From the NCBI GenBank assembly GCA_016715105.1, contig JADKBO010000013.1, positions 62,001 to 126,000 on the forward strand: DNA of 64,000 bases, in the 5' to 3' direction. The translations under genes and the position numbers were made by a program. The notes below the pieces were generated by a model. That model saw only the letters and a list, made by a program, of their open reading frames with translations, was not told where the DNA came from and did not search any database. The DNA is from Saprospiraceae bacterium (lineage in GTDB: Bacteria > Bacteroidota > Bacteroidia > Chitinophagales > Saprospiraceae). Positions 8,727 through 17,262 of the stretch are shown piece by piece; within the stretch, counting starts at the first letter, position 1, and each line of letters opens with the position of its first letter.

Positions 8727-9038
8727 ATGAATAATATTGATTTCGACCACGACCACAATTACCTCGAAGATGTGATGATAGAAGAAGAAATCGATGCCGG
8801 TCTTTCTTCTACGCTGATTGTTTATAACGATGACCACAATACTTTTGATTGGGTGATTGAGTCATTGATGGAAGTTTGTAATCATTCTTTTGAACAATCA
8901 GAACAACTTTCTTTGATCATTCATTATAAAGGAAAAGCTGCCGTTAAGGAAGGAAGCTTCGATCAGCTCAAAAAAATGAAGGATGCTTTAGTTGAGAGAG
9001 GTCTTTCTGCTGTCATAGAAAATGAGGTGAAAAGTTGA
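8727..9038 (+). CDS. clpS: ATP-dependent Clp protease adaptor ClpS
   Basis: A 103-residue protein; residues 28-98 form the ClpS fold. The signature VYNDDHNTFDWVI corresponds to the conserved LxNDDxxxxxxVI of ClpS, and IHYKGKA contains the conserved His66 of the peptide-binding region. The first 25 residues are acidic and variable, as expected for the flexible tail that enters ClpA/ClpC. ClpS delivers proteins with destabilising N-terminal residues to the Clp protease. The ATG at 8727 was chosen because it follows the peroxiredoxin stop. The next gene on this strand is aat, the enzyme that attaches such residues. Confidence 0.95.
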   Translation: MNNIDFDHDHNYLEDVMIEEEIDAGLSSTLIVYNDDHNTFDWVIESLMEVCNHSFEQSEQLSLIIHYKGKAAVKEGSFDQLKKMKDALVERGLSAVIENEVKS

Positions 9039-9204
9039 ATCAATACATAGAATTCTCAACTTTTCTACACCGTTCTTTTGTTCCTAACAATTTACTCGAT
9101 TCTTTTATTTTTGAATTTATCTTCAATAAATAAAAGGTTATTAAAGTTTTGATCGTTCCTTTTTTAAATTTATGACTCTTATCACCAATAGCCAAGTCAA
9201 ATAG

Positions 9205-9918
9205 ATGACCAGAAGTCATAAAATTGTTCAAGAATTTGAAACTGGAAATGGCATTATAGCCCACCCTCTTTCTGCAAAGTCAGAAGAATTGATGCTAGCT
9301 CCATTGGATGATCCAGAGTTTCTCATTCTTTGCTATCGGTATGGTGTTTTTCCATGGTATGATTGGAATGGTAGTGGAGTCTACTTCTATCCTGCAAAAA
9401 GATATATCATCCCCGTTGGTGAAGTCAAAGTTCCTAAAAGTATCAAATCAACATTCAACCAAAAGAAACTTTCCGTCACTCTTGATACTGCTTTCAATAC
9501 CGTGATTGAGCATTGCAAGTCAATCAAAAGAAATGATCAAATTGGTAGTTGGATCAGCGATCCATTTATAGAATCTTATACGCGCTTGCATGAAATGGGC
9601 TATGCTCATAGTGTAGAAGTGTGGGACCAAGATGGCAATTTGGTAGGAGGCCTGTATGGAGTTTCAGTCGGCAAGGTTTTTACTGGAGAATCAATGTTTA
9701 GTTTGCAATCAGGTGCTTCCCGTTTTGCACTCATCAATTTGGATAAAATTTTAAAGCGACTTGGTTATACGATTATTGACTGCCAACTAGAAAATAGTTA
9801 CCTTAAGACCTTTGGTGGATCCAACATTCCCAAAAGAGAATTTTTTAATATCATGAGGAGAAATATCTTTGAGCCCTCCATAGTTGGAAATTGGGGACAC
9901 CTCATTAATTATTTATAA
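9205..9918 (+). CDS. aat: Leucyl/phenylalanyl-tRNA--protein transferase
   Basis: A 237-residue enzyme that transfers Leu or Phe from aminoacyl-tRNA to N-terminal Arg or Lys of proteins, marking them for ClpS-Clp degradation. Landmarks are YRYGVFPWYDW, GSWISDPFIESYTRLHEMGYAHSVE interrupted by the conserved spacing, GGLYGVSVGKVFTGESMFS, and IDCQLENSYLKTFGG. The usual WWSP segment reads VYFYPAKR here, a moderate divergence. The gene overlaps the following peptidase by one base (TAATG), showing translational coupling. Its position just after clpS joins the two steps of the N-degron pathway. Confidence 0.95.
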   Translation: MTRSHKIVQEFETGNGIIAHPLSAKSEELMLAPLDDPEFLILCYRYGVFPWYDWNGSGVYFYPAKRYIIPVGEVKVPKSIKSTFNQKKLSVTLDTAFNTVIEHCKSIKRNDQIGSWISDPFIESYTRLHEMGYAHSVEVWDQDGNLVGGLYGVSVGKVFTGESMFSLQSGASRFALINLDKILKRLGYTIIDCQLENSYLKTFGGSNIPKREFFNIMRRNIFEPSIVGNWGHLINYL

Positions 9919-11183
9919 TGGTTACATACGAAAAGAAAATACTTGACAACGGCTTGAGAGTTGTTTTACATAAGGACGAGAGTACCCCAATGGTAGCTAT
10001 AAACATTCTATATGCTGTTGGTTCTAAAGATGAAGATCCTGGCCGTACAGGTTTTTCCCATTTATTTGAACACCTCATGTTTGGTGGCACAGAAAATGTA
10101 AAGGATTTTGACAAACCTATACAATTAGCCGGAGGCGAAAATAATGCCTTCACCAATTCTGACATCACCAATTACTACGATGTGGTACCTCTTGAGAACC
10201 TGGAGGTTGCCTTGTGGCTGGAAGCGGATCGGATGAGTAAAATGAAGTTCACTGAGAAAACCCTTAAAACACAAAAAAAAGTAGTAATTGAGGAATTTAA
10301 AGAAACTTGCCTAAATGAACCATATGGAGATATGTGGCACCACATTTCAGCCATGCTTTACCCTGATCATGGATATAATTGGCCAACGATCGGTAAAGAG
10401 ATCAAACACATTGCAGCTGCTACGCTTACAGATGTTCAAGAATTTTTTGACCTTCACTACCGTACTGAAAACGCCATTTTATGCATTTGCGGTAATATTG
10501 ATATTCCAAAAACTTTTGATTTGGTTGAAAAATGGTTTGGACAAATTACCAACCCACCAAAACCCCATATGTTTAAAAGTGACTTTCCGCAATCTGAAGT
10601 ATCAAACTCACTTTCTATCAAAGCCAATGTGCCTAGTAAATCTATAGTTATGGCATTCAAAATGCAACCAAGGATGCATCCAGATTATTATCCTGCCGAC
10701 CTCATTTCTGATATTTTGAGTAGCGGTCGATCTTCTAGATTTTTCCAGACATTAGTCAAGGAAAAAGAACTTTTTTCCAATATTGACGCCTACATTTCTG
10801 GAACAACAGATGATGGTGCATTTGTCATAGAAGGCAAATTAATGGAAGATACAGAAATGCCGATGGCAGTAGCTGCTATTTGGGAAGAACTGGCATCTCT
10901 CAAAACAAATGCAGTTTCAGAAACTGAATTACTCAAAATAAAAAATAAAACAGAAAGTAATCTAGTCTTCTCAGAAACCAGTGTACTGAGTAAGGCAATG
11001 AGTTTGGCATATTATGAATATCTGGGAGACATAGACCTCATTAATACAGAGGCAGAGATGTACAACAAAGTAACAACAGCCGATATTCTTCGCATCAGCA
11101 ATGAACTCTTCCAACTTGAAAATTGTGGCCAATTATATTATTTCCCATTGGATGTAATGGAGTCAGCACCGATCGTAGGTTGA
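9918..11183 (+). CDS. M16 family (insulinase-like) zinc metallopeptidase
   Basis: A 421-residue peptidase with the inverted zinc motif HLFEH at residues 48-52 (within GFSHLFEHLMFGG) and the downstream zinc-ligand Glu region VVIEEFKE. This is the active N-terminal plus C-terminal domain pair of the short M16B type. There is no signal peptide, so it is probably cytoplasmic. In many bacteria M16B enzymes work with an inactive partner, which is not seen here. Its ATG overlaps the aat stop and its stop overlaps the TTG of the next gene, so the whole run is an operon. Confidence 0.92.
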   Translation: MVTYEKKILDNGLRVVLHKDESTPMVAINILYAVGSKDEDPGRTGFSHLFEHLMFGGTENVKDFDKPIQLAGGENNAFTNSDITNYYDVVPLENLEVALWLEADRMSKMKFTEKTLKTQKKVVIEEFKETCLNEPYGDMWHHISAMLYPDHGYNWPTIGKEIKHIAAATLTDVQEFFDLHYRTENAILCICGNIDIPKTFDLVEKWFGQITNPPKPHMFKSDFPQSEVSNSLSIKANVPSKSIVMAFKMQPRMHPDYYPADLISDILSSGRSSRFFQTLVKEKELFSNIDAYISGTTDDGAFVIEGKLMEDTEMPMAVAAIWEELASLKTNAVSETELLKIKNKTESNLVFSETSVLSKAMSLAYYEYLGDIDLINTEAEMYNKVTTADILRISNELFQLENCGQLYYFPLDVMESAPIVG

Positions 11184-12745
11184 AAAGAAATGAAACATAT
11201 GGTTGGTGGGTTTGGTTGGCAATAGCGCTATGTATCCCGGCTTTTGTCATCAATATCGATAATGTACCATTCATAGGAGATGAAGCAATCAGAGCAATTG
11301 TAGCCTATGAAATGATGCTCAGTGGCAACTATTTGGTTCCCAAAATCAATGGAGAATTTTACTTTTCCAAACCTCCTCTATACAATTGGGTATTGATATG
11401 CTTTTATAGAGTTTTTGGTGTAGTTTCAGAACTTTCCTCTAGAATCCCAACAGTCATTTTCACAGTTTTATTTACTTATGTCATTTATCTTTTCAATAAA
11501 AGGAGATTTATATTTAAGAAACACAGCGTCTTACTCGCATTGATGTTTCTGACGTGCGGTCGAATGATTTTTTATGATTCTTTTCTGGGATTGATAGATA
11601 TATTTTTTTCCATGGTGACCTACACCATGATCATAGGCACGTATGTATTGGCTTCCAAAGATAAATGGCAACAGGCTTATTTTCTCATGTGTATATTATC
11701 CGCAGTTGGTTTTATGCTCAAAGGTTTGCCAACCATCCACTTTTTTATTTTTAATATTCTCTGCCTTCATATCACCTTGGGGCAATGGAAAAAAATTATG
11801 TCATGGGGCATGGTTGCTGGTTTTTTGACTGGTGGACTGCTTTTGGGCACCTACTTTTTTTTCTACAACAATTATATTACTGCAAAAGATGCAATGGCTC
11901 CTTTACTAGAAGAGGCCGCTATCCGCACTGTTGCAAAAAATGAATGGTCTGATGTATTCAAACATATCCTTACATACCCTTTTGAAAACATTTATCATTT
12001 CCTACCATGGTCAATTTTTGGGATTTTAGCCATCAGAAAGGACATTGTTGCCATTCTCAAAAGCAACAAATATATCTGGTATTGCACACTTTCTGCTTTG
12101 ACCAATTATATGGTTTATTGGACCTCTGCGGAAGTGTTTCCTCGGTACATCCTCATGCTCATTCCACTTATATTTACTATCTGGATTTTTCTGTATGAAT
12201 TTGAAGTCCAAGATCACCATTGGAGGCTCAAAACATTACGCATTCTTTTTAAAGGTATAGCATTTACCATACCTTTTGTGATAGCTCTAGGGATTTTTAA
12301 TTCCAAAATTGATTTGATAGCTTATTGGGAGATTAAAATGTTAATTATTGTGAGTATCCTGGCTTTGGTTTCTTATTACTATTTCGTCAATCAACCCTTG
12401 CGCCCCATATTACTCGTCATCATGATTCTGGTTTTGCGAATTGGTTTTGATATTTTTGTGTTGCCGGTCAGGGCCATGCACCGAGATTCAGTAATTGTGA
12501 AGTCAGAATCTATTCGGATCGCCAAAAAATATGGACCAAATATTAAAATTTACGGTAGTTCAAGCATGAATCGTGTCAACAGCATTTACATGATGATGGA
12601 GAATGAAGCAATACTTTCCCATGATTCATCCATGACTTTGGCACCATATTATATCATCGACTCGACTTATTTAGAAAATTTCAATACAATAGATACTTTT
12701 CCAAATGGAGAAGGGGCAACAATGTGGGTTATTGAAGCCCAATAA
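11180..12745 (+). CDS. Glycosyltransferase family 39 (ArnT/PMT-like) membrane protein
   Basis: About 521 residues with roughly a dozen hydrophobic helices. The first periplasmic loop has DEAIRAIVAYEMM and FSKPPLYNW, matching the acidic catalytic motif and KPPL of ArnT-type lipid-linked sugar transferases. Such enzymes move a sugar from a polyprenyl phosphate carrier to lipid A or protein at the outer face of the inner membrane; the acceptor here is unknown. The TTG at 11180 overlaps the preceding TGA (TTGA) and suggests coupling. An ATG at 11123 would overlap the peptidase gene by 61 bases and is less likely. Confidence 0.85.
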   Translation: MKRNETYGWWVWLAIALCIPAFVINIDNVPFIGDEAIRAIVAYEMMLSGNYLVPKINGEFYFSKPPLYNWVLICFYRVFGVVSELSSRIPTVIFTVLFTYVIYLFNKRRFIFKKHSVLLALMFLTCGRMIFYDSFLGLIDIFFSMVTYTMIIGTYVLASKDKWQQAYFLMCILSAVGFMLKGLPTIHFFIFNILCLHITLGQWKKIMSWGMVAGFLTGGLLLGTYFFFYNNYITAKDAMAPLLEEAAIRTVAKNEWSDVFKHILTYPFENIYHFLPWSIFGILAIRKDIVAILKSNKYIWYCTLSALTNYMVYWTSAEVFPRYILMLIPLIFTIWIFLYEFEVQDHHWRLKTLRILFKGIAFTIPFVIALGIFNSKIDLIAYWEIKMLIIVSILALVSYYYFVNQPLRPILLVIMILVLRIGFDIFVLPVRAMHRDSVIVKSESIRIAKKYGPNIKIYGSSSMNRVNSIYMMMENEAILSHDSSMTLAPYYIIDSTYLENFNTIDTFPNGEGATMWVIEAQ

Positions 12746-12775
12746 CAACCAATTTACTGGATTGATATTTTGAAG

Positions 12776-13453
12776 CTAAATGTTGTACATCAAGTTTAAT
12801 CCTACTTGATATGGTATTAATCTGAAAAAATCAGGGTTTTCTACTTTCAAAATATTGAATACTGCATGATCCAGTCTTATGTCAACAGTAAGATTATTTT
12901 TTAGAAATAAACCATAACCAATATTTATGGAAGGATAAATATGCCTAATGTCTTTAAAACTGATTCCTTCTTCTTTCAATAGTATATTTACTCGACTTAT
13001 TGTGGACTCTGCGGAGATCATATTGTGAACTTTTATACCAAAATGTGCTCTGGTTTTCAAAATGTTGGGGTCTTTTTTATTCCCGAAATTGACCATATAT
13101 GCCCACAATATATTAATATCATGAGCTTCCAGAGAAAGTAATGGCTTTTTATAATCTATGTTGGGTTGCTCTTTGTTTATTTTACTACCATAATGGCTAA
13201 AGGAAGGTGAGATGTATATAAATGCATCTTCCCTCAACTTATATAATCCAAAAATGCCTAGCTCATAACCTTTTTTATTTTACCCTGATAAACGGTCGCC
13301 TTCTATTTGACAAAAGTTGAAACCTGCAGATAATCCTATTTTAAAATGTTGAGCAGTTATAGATTTAGATAAAAGGCAAATGAGGAACAGCAGAATCACA
13401 GGTAAATTTTCAATACTCTTCTGTCTGCTCAAATATTTCTTAATATCTGCCAT
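12776..13453 (-). pseudogene. Outer-membrane beta-barrel-like protein with an in-frame stop
   Basis: From the ATG at 13451-13453 the frame gives a signal peptide (PVILLFLICLLSKSITAQ) and then FKIGLSAGFNFCQIEGDRLSG, a typical porin-family start. A TAA at 13280-13282 then stops codon 58. The same frame continues with NKKGYELGIFGLYKL and runs on to 12776 with barrel-like strands, ending LMYNI. Restoring one codon would give a 225-residue protein of the PorT/outer-membrane barrel type. The stop is either a real nonsense mutation or an assembly error; a short product from the TTG at 13235 is less likely. Confidence 0.7.
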
Positions 13454-13593
13454 GGTGATAATAATATGAATAAAAAAAGAAATAATTAGCTGGGAAAGGT
13501 ATCAATATGGTTCATAAAACTAAACAAAAAAAGATATACTAAAAACTTTGGCCGTTTTTTTTAGTTTTACATGTATAAAAGTTGAATTAAAAA

Positions 13594-14073
13594 ATGTTTC
13601 TGAAAATCATCATCGTCATTCTTACGGTCTTTGGAATGGAATTTATTGCATGGTTTGCCCATAAATATCTGATGCACGGTTGGTTATGGGTTTGGCATGA
13701 GGATCATCACAAACCGCATTTTGAAAAAGAAGGTTTCTTTGAGAAAAATGACCTTTTCTTTTTGGTTTTTGCCATTCCTAGTGCGTTGAGTTATATGTTG
13801 GGTTCCTTTGTGCCGTCTCTGTGGTGGTTGTTTTACATCGGGGTAGGCATATCTATTTATGGCCTCATTTATTTTTTGATTCACGATGTTTATATCCATC
13901 AGAGATTCAAATGGTTTAAACAATTAGATACCAAATATAGCCGGGCAATTCTTAGGGCACATGGTGCACATCATACCAAATCCACCAAAGAAGATTGCGA
14001 AAGCTTTGGATTATTGATTGTAAATTCAAAATATTTTAAACGAAGGACAGTAAAAACTGAAATTACAGAATAA
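13594..14073 (+). CDS. crtZ: Beta-carotene hydroxylase (CrtZ type, fatty acid hydroxylase superfamily)
   Basis: A 159-residue membrane di-iron hydroxylase. The histidine clusters that bind the two irons are all present: HKYLMH, HEDHH, HDVYIHQR and HGAHH, in the CrtZ order and spacing, with about four membrane helices between them. It would hydroxylate the rings of beta-carotene to give zeaxanthin, in line with the yellow-orange pigments of many Bacteroidota. No other carotenoid genes are in the window, so the pathway must be completed elsewhere. Length is normal for the short bacterial CrtZ. Confidence 0.9.
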   Translation: MFLKIIIVILTVFGMEFIAWFAHKYLMHGWLWVWHEDHHKPHFEKEGFFEKNDLFFLVFAIPSALSYMLGSFVPSLWWLFYIGVGISIYGLIYFLIHDVYIHQRFKWFKQLDTKYSRAILRAHGAHHTKSTKEDCESFGLLIVNSKYFKRRTVKTEITE

Positions 14074-14144
14074 ATCATTCTGTGAAAATAACTTGAACCA
14101 CAAGCTTTAAGTTGATAAGGGTATACAATTACCTTGTTAAAACT

Positions 14145-14152
14145 TATCTTTG
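14145..14152 (+). promoter_or_regulatory. Promoter -7 box for the 14180 gene
   Basis: Perfect TATCTTTG, 27 bases before the ATG at 14180. This placement also argues against an upstream in-frame start at 14150. Confidence 0.5.
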
Positions 14153-14179
14153 CTTTTATTCACCAATTTTACAAAAATT

Positions 14180-14599
14180 ATGTACAACTTCCTCGTTCAC
14201 GCGCACTCAGGAATCAGATGGATCCTTTTGTTATTTCTTGTTTTGAGCATTGTTTTCGCTTTGGTAAAATGGGTGGGTAAAAAACCATTTTGGGAAGAAC
14301 ACAAAAAGTTGGCTTTTTTCACTTTTATATCAACTCATACTCAATTGCTGTTGGGTCTCATCTTATATTTCATCAGTCCCAAGGTCATTTTCAGTGGCGC
14401 TGCAATGAAAGATACAGTTGCACGATTCTTTTTAGTCGAGCATATATCTTTAATGATATTGGCCATCATTTTGATTTCAGTAGGTTATATCAGAGCTAAA
14501 AAGCAAGCCCCTGAGAAAAGTGCTAAGACCATTGCTATCTTTTTCATTCTTGCTTTGGTAGCAGATTCTTGGCCGGGTATTGGAAGTGCTTGGATGTAG
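14180..14599 (+). CDS. Small four-helix integral membrane protein of unknown function
   Basis: A 139-residue protein with four predicted membrane helices. Histidines sit near helix ends: HAHSGIRW at the start, THTQLLLGLILYF in the second helix and VEHISLM in the third, a pattern that could hold haem. I recall similar Bacteroidota proteins being labelled cytochrome b, but no characterised function is known to me. The ATG at 14180 follows a good promoter box by 27 bases; the longer frame from 14150 would start inside the promoter region. Confidence 0.75.
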   Translation: MYNFLVHAHSGIRWILLLFLVLSIVFALVKWVGKKPFWEEHKKLAFFTFISTHTQLLLGLILYFISPKVIFSGAAMKDTVARFFLVEHISLMILAIILISVGYIRAKKQAPEKSAKTIAIFFILALVADSWPGIGSAWM

Positions 14600-14742
14600 T
14601 AAAAGACTGCTATCTTTCAGTAATCAGCTTTCAGTTTTCAATTGCTGAGCGCGAATTTTTGGAGAATTGTGTAATGGCGACGATTCACGAGCTATGAGCA
14701 AAATGAATTGACTAATTTCCAGGTTTCAGCAAGGGATAAAGT

Positions 14743-15738
14743 TCACCATACATTCACCTCTGCCTCCAACTCGACTCCAAACTTTTCTTTCACGTCATGT
14801 TGAATCATTTTGGCATATTCCCAAATCTCTGCACCTGATGCATCACCGTGGTTGACAATGACTAAGGCTTGATTTTGATATGAACCAGTGTTGCCTTGCC
14901 TTCTACCTTTGAAGCCGCATTGGTCTATCAACCAAGCTGCTGCCAATTTTATTTGTCCCTCACCAGCAGGATAATTTGGAATTTCTGGAAAAGAGTATTT
15001 CAATTTTTCAAATTGCGATAGCGGAATGACTGGATTTTTGAAAAAACTTCCCGCATTTCCAATCACAGCGGGATTGGGTAATTTTGCTTCTCTGATATCA
15101 ATGACGGCTTGGGCAAGTTCTAGAACAGAAGGATTGACAATGCCTCTCTGTGTAAGCAACTCCTTTACATCTTTGTAGCCCATTTCTGGTTGGGTGTTTT
15201 TCCGCAAAAGGTATTGCACAGCCACAATGATGAACTTGTCTTTGGCTTCATTTTTGAAAATAGAATCTCTGTATCCAAATTTGCATTGCTCTTTTGTAAA
15301 CCATACCACATTTCCTGTGCTTCTTTCTATGGCTTTGAGGGACACAAAAGCATCTTTTTGTTCAATGCCATAAGCTCCAATATTTTGAATGGGCGCTGCA
15401 CCTACACTACCAGGAATGAGCGCCATGTTTTCTATGCCACCCAATTGATGCGCTGCACTCCACATGACAAGTTGGTGCCAGATCTCGCCACCGCCCACTT
15501 CAATTAACACTTCTTCATCGCCTTCTTCTATGATTTGGATGCCTTTGATGTTATTGACTAGAATATCTTCATTCAGATCTTGAGTAAGTAAGACATTAGA
15601 ACCACCACCAAGTATACGATAAGGCTTTTTAGCCAGTTTTACATAGTCAGCAAAATCAGATTCTGTATACACGTGATAGATGTTATTACAAAAAACACTA
15701 ATACCAAAAGTGTTGTATTTCTTTAAGTTTTCTCTCAA
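14743..15738 (-). CDS. murB: UDP-N-acetylenolpyruvoylglucosamine reductase
   Basis: About 331 residues, the FAD enzyme that reduces UDP-GlcNAc enolpyruvate to UDP-MurNAc in peptidoglycan synthesis. Key segments are KKYNTFGI at the start, the FAD motif RILGGGSNVLL, ALIPGSVGAAPIQNIGAYG, GYRDSIFK and the proton-donor Ser in GNAGSFFKNP. There is no ATG near the expected start. A TTG at 15738 places RENLKKYNTFGI in the right position, but a TATTTTTG box at 15743-15750 would start transcription almost on top of it, so the true start is uncertain. The C-terminal half is of the MurB type I kind. Confidence 0.93.
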   Translation of the reverse strand: MRENLKKYNTFGISVFCNNIYHVYTESDFADYVKLAKKPYRILGGGSNVLLTQDLNEDILVNNIKGIQIIEEGDEEVLIEVGGGEIWHQLVMWSAAHQLGGIENMALIPGSVGAAPIQNIGAYGIEQKDAFVSLKAIERSTGNVVWFTKEQCKFGYRDSIFKNEAKDKFIIVAVQYLLRKNTQPEMGYKDVKELLTQRGIVNPSVLELAQAVIDIREAKLPNPAVIGNAGSFFKNPVIPLSQFEKLKYSFPEIPNYPAGEGQIKLAAAWLIDQCGFKGRRQGNTGSYQNQALVIVNHGDASGAEIWEYAKMIQHDVKEKFGVELEAEVNVW

Positions 15739-15842
15739 AATCCAAAAATATGTTTGAATTGCAAGGATAAGATAAAATGTAGATTCGTGCAAGGAGTACC
15801 GATATTCTCTTGAGGTAAATCATTTTTTATCTGCTTATTTTT

Positions 15843-15850
15843 TACATTTG
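15843..15850 (+). promoter_or_regulatory. Promoter -7 box for the esterase gene
   Basis: Perfect TACATTTG only 10 bases before the ATG at 15860. If used, the leader would be nearly absent. Confidence 0.45.
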
Positions 15851-15859
15851 CCGCCTGAA

Positions 15860-16606
15860 ATGAATAGATATCCTAAAATAGAGATCATTGATGAGGCGTA
15901 TGAAATTCCTCAATTGGGTAGAAGTCGGAGGATCTCTGTCTTACTACCTTTTGACTATGATCAAACAGATAAAGAGTATGCGGTCTTGTACTTACACGAT
16001 GGCCAAAATTTATTTAATGAATATGCGCCATATGGGAACTGGGCCGTGGACAAAGCCCTGAAATTATTGGCAGATCATGGATACAGTGATTTAATTGTGG
16101 TAGCTATTGATCACGGAGGTGAATTGAGAATCAAAGAGTTATTGCCCTATAACACACAGCGTTTCCGAGAAAGTGAAGGGGAATTGTATCTCAATTTCAT
16201 GATGCATACGCTCAAACCCATGATAGACTCGCGATATCGGGTACGAAAAGGACGGGAAAGCACCGGTATTGGTGGTAGTTCTTTGGGTGGTCTTATCAGC
16301 TTATATGCTGGTTTTAATTTCAGTTCAGTTTTTGGTAAACTGATGATTTTTTCACCAAGTTTGTGGGTTTCTAAAAAAATCTACCATGAAGCAGAATTTA
16401 TGAATTTTCATGAGCCAACTACGATGTATCTCTATGCAGGAGGTATGGAAAGCCCTACCCACTTACAAAATGTCAATAAACTCAATGAAATTTTGATTCA
16501 AAAGGACAATCTCACTTTGAGGTATGTGACCAATCCAGAAGGTAAACACCAAGAAGTCTTTTGGGGCGAACAATTTCCCATGGCTGTAGATTTTCTCTAT
16601 ATCTAA
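15860..16606 (+). CDS. Alpha/beta-hydrolase esterase (esterase D-like)
   Basis: A 248-residue hydrolase with the nucleophile elbow GSSLG, serine at residue 141, in GIGGSSLGGLISLYAG. RRISVLLPFDYDQ and YAVLYLHDGQNLF near the N-terminus are the standard opening of the putative esterase (esterase D) family, and GKHQEVFW near the end supplies the catalytic histidine. No signal peptide is seen, so it is probably cytoplasmic; the substrate is unknown. The ATG at 15860 is preferred over a TTG four codons upstream that overlaps the promoter box. Confidence 0.88.
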   Translation: MNRYPKIEIIDEAYEIPQLGRSRRISVLLPFDYDQTDKEYAVLYLHDGQNLFNEYAPYGNWAVDKALKLLADHGYSDLIVVAIDHGGELRIKELLPYNTQRFRESEGELYLNFMMHTLKPMIDSRYRVRKGRESTGIGGSSLGGLISLYAGFNFSSVFGKLMIFSPSLWVSKKIYHEAEFMNFHEPTTMYLYAGGMESPTHLQNVNKLNEILIQKDNLTLRYVTNPEGKHQEVFWGEQFPMAVDFLYI

Positions 16607-16612
16607 ACGATT

Positions 16613-17083
16613 CTATTCGGCAATAGCCTTTATAACTTGTTGTATTTTATCATTGGGCACAGTGACAGAAAGCACATAATGTTTGATCAGCCATTTATTG
16701 CCTTTTTTAACAACTAAGCCTGACCCCCGACAAGGGCCCATCCATGTATCCAACATTTCATCAAACCAGCCAATGGTAGGCATTGCCGGATCTAAGTAAA
16801 TATTCCTGCTTATTTTGGTGAATGACCACGCCTTTCCTTTTGCAAAATAAGGACCAGCAAAAGATATGAAAGCTTTCTTCTCCCAAACTTCAAAACTATC
16901 AGTCCCAACAAAAACAGAAGGATCATCCATCAAAGAAAAATAAGCTAAACTATCTGCTTTAGTTGCAGCCATATGCCAGTCGTCCAATAATTGATCGATT
17001 TGAGGTTTCTGAGCAAGGCAAATCGTCAAATTTGAAATTACAAAAATGCTGACAATTAAGTTTCTAATTACTTTGGACATCAT
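16613..17083 (-). CDS. Secreted SnoaL-like (NTF2-fold) protein
   Basis: A 156-residue protein from the ATG at 17081-17083, with a signal peptide (KVIRNLIVSIFVISNLTICLAQ region). The rest, starting at IDQLLDDWHMAATKADSLAYFSLM and containing VFVGTDSFEVWEKKAF and SGLVVKKGNKWLIKHYVLS, has the pattern of a SnoaL-like domain of the NTF2 superfamily, often a small-molecule-binding or enzymatic cup. The Ala-Gln end of the signal suggests export to the periplasm. The open frame extends to 17143, but those residues do not look like a signal. Precise role unknown. Confidence 0.75.
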   Translation of the reverse strand: MMSKVIRNLIVSIFVISNLTICLAQKPQIDQLLDDWHMAATKADSLAYFSLMDDPSVFVGTDSFEVWEKKAFISFAGPYFAKGKAWSFTKISRNIYLDPAMPTIGWFDEMLDTWMGPCRGSGLVVKKGNKWLIKHYVLSVTVPNDKIQQVIKAIAE

Positions 17084-17173
17084 GATTGTTTTGTTAACGA
17101 ATATACTGGTTGGAAATAACATTGATCGCAATCTTACCGCCAAAAGTTTATTTACTCTAGAGATGAAATAAAA

Positions 17174-17215
17174 GAGGGCATATCAAGAGTAAAAAATAAC
17201 TCCTGATAAGCCCTC
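17174..17215 (-). terminator. Intrinsic terminator after the HhH-protein operon
   Basis: Arms GAGGGC (17174-17179) and GCCCTC (17210-17215) extend inward through ATATCA/TGATA and GAGT/ACTC with small bulges. Minus-strand reading ends in GCCCTCTTTTATTT. It lies about 50 bases after the stop at 17263. Confidence 0.7.
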
Positions 17216-17262
17216 AAAAAATCGGTCGGAATACGGATGGAGATGATGATCTCTATACCCTA

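Noticed and set aside
9040..9264. Minus-strand ORF between clpS and aat
   Set aside because: It overlaps the start of aat on the other strand, has no recognisable domain and no promoter.
11123..11180. ATG 11123 as the glycosyltransferase start
   Set aside because: It would add a Cys-containing segment that overlaps the M16 peptidase gene by 61 bases; the TTGA overlap at 11180 is the more usual coupling.
14180..14599. Naming the four-helix protein cytochrome b
   Set aside because: The histidine pattern is suggestive, but cytochrome b motifs are not present; left as unknown.
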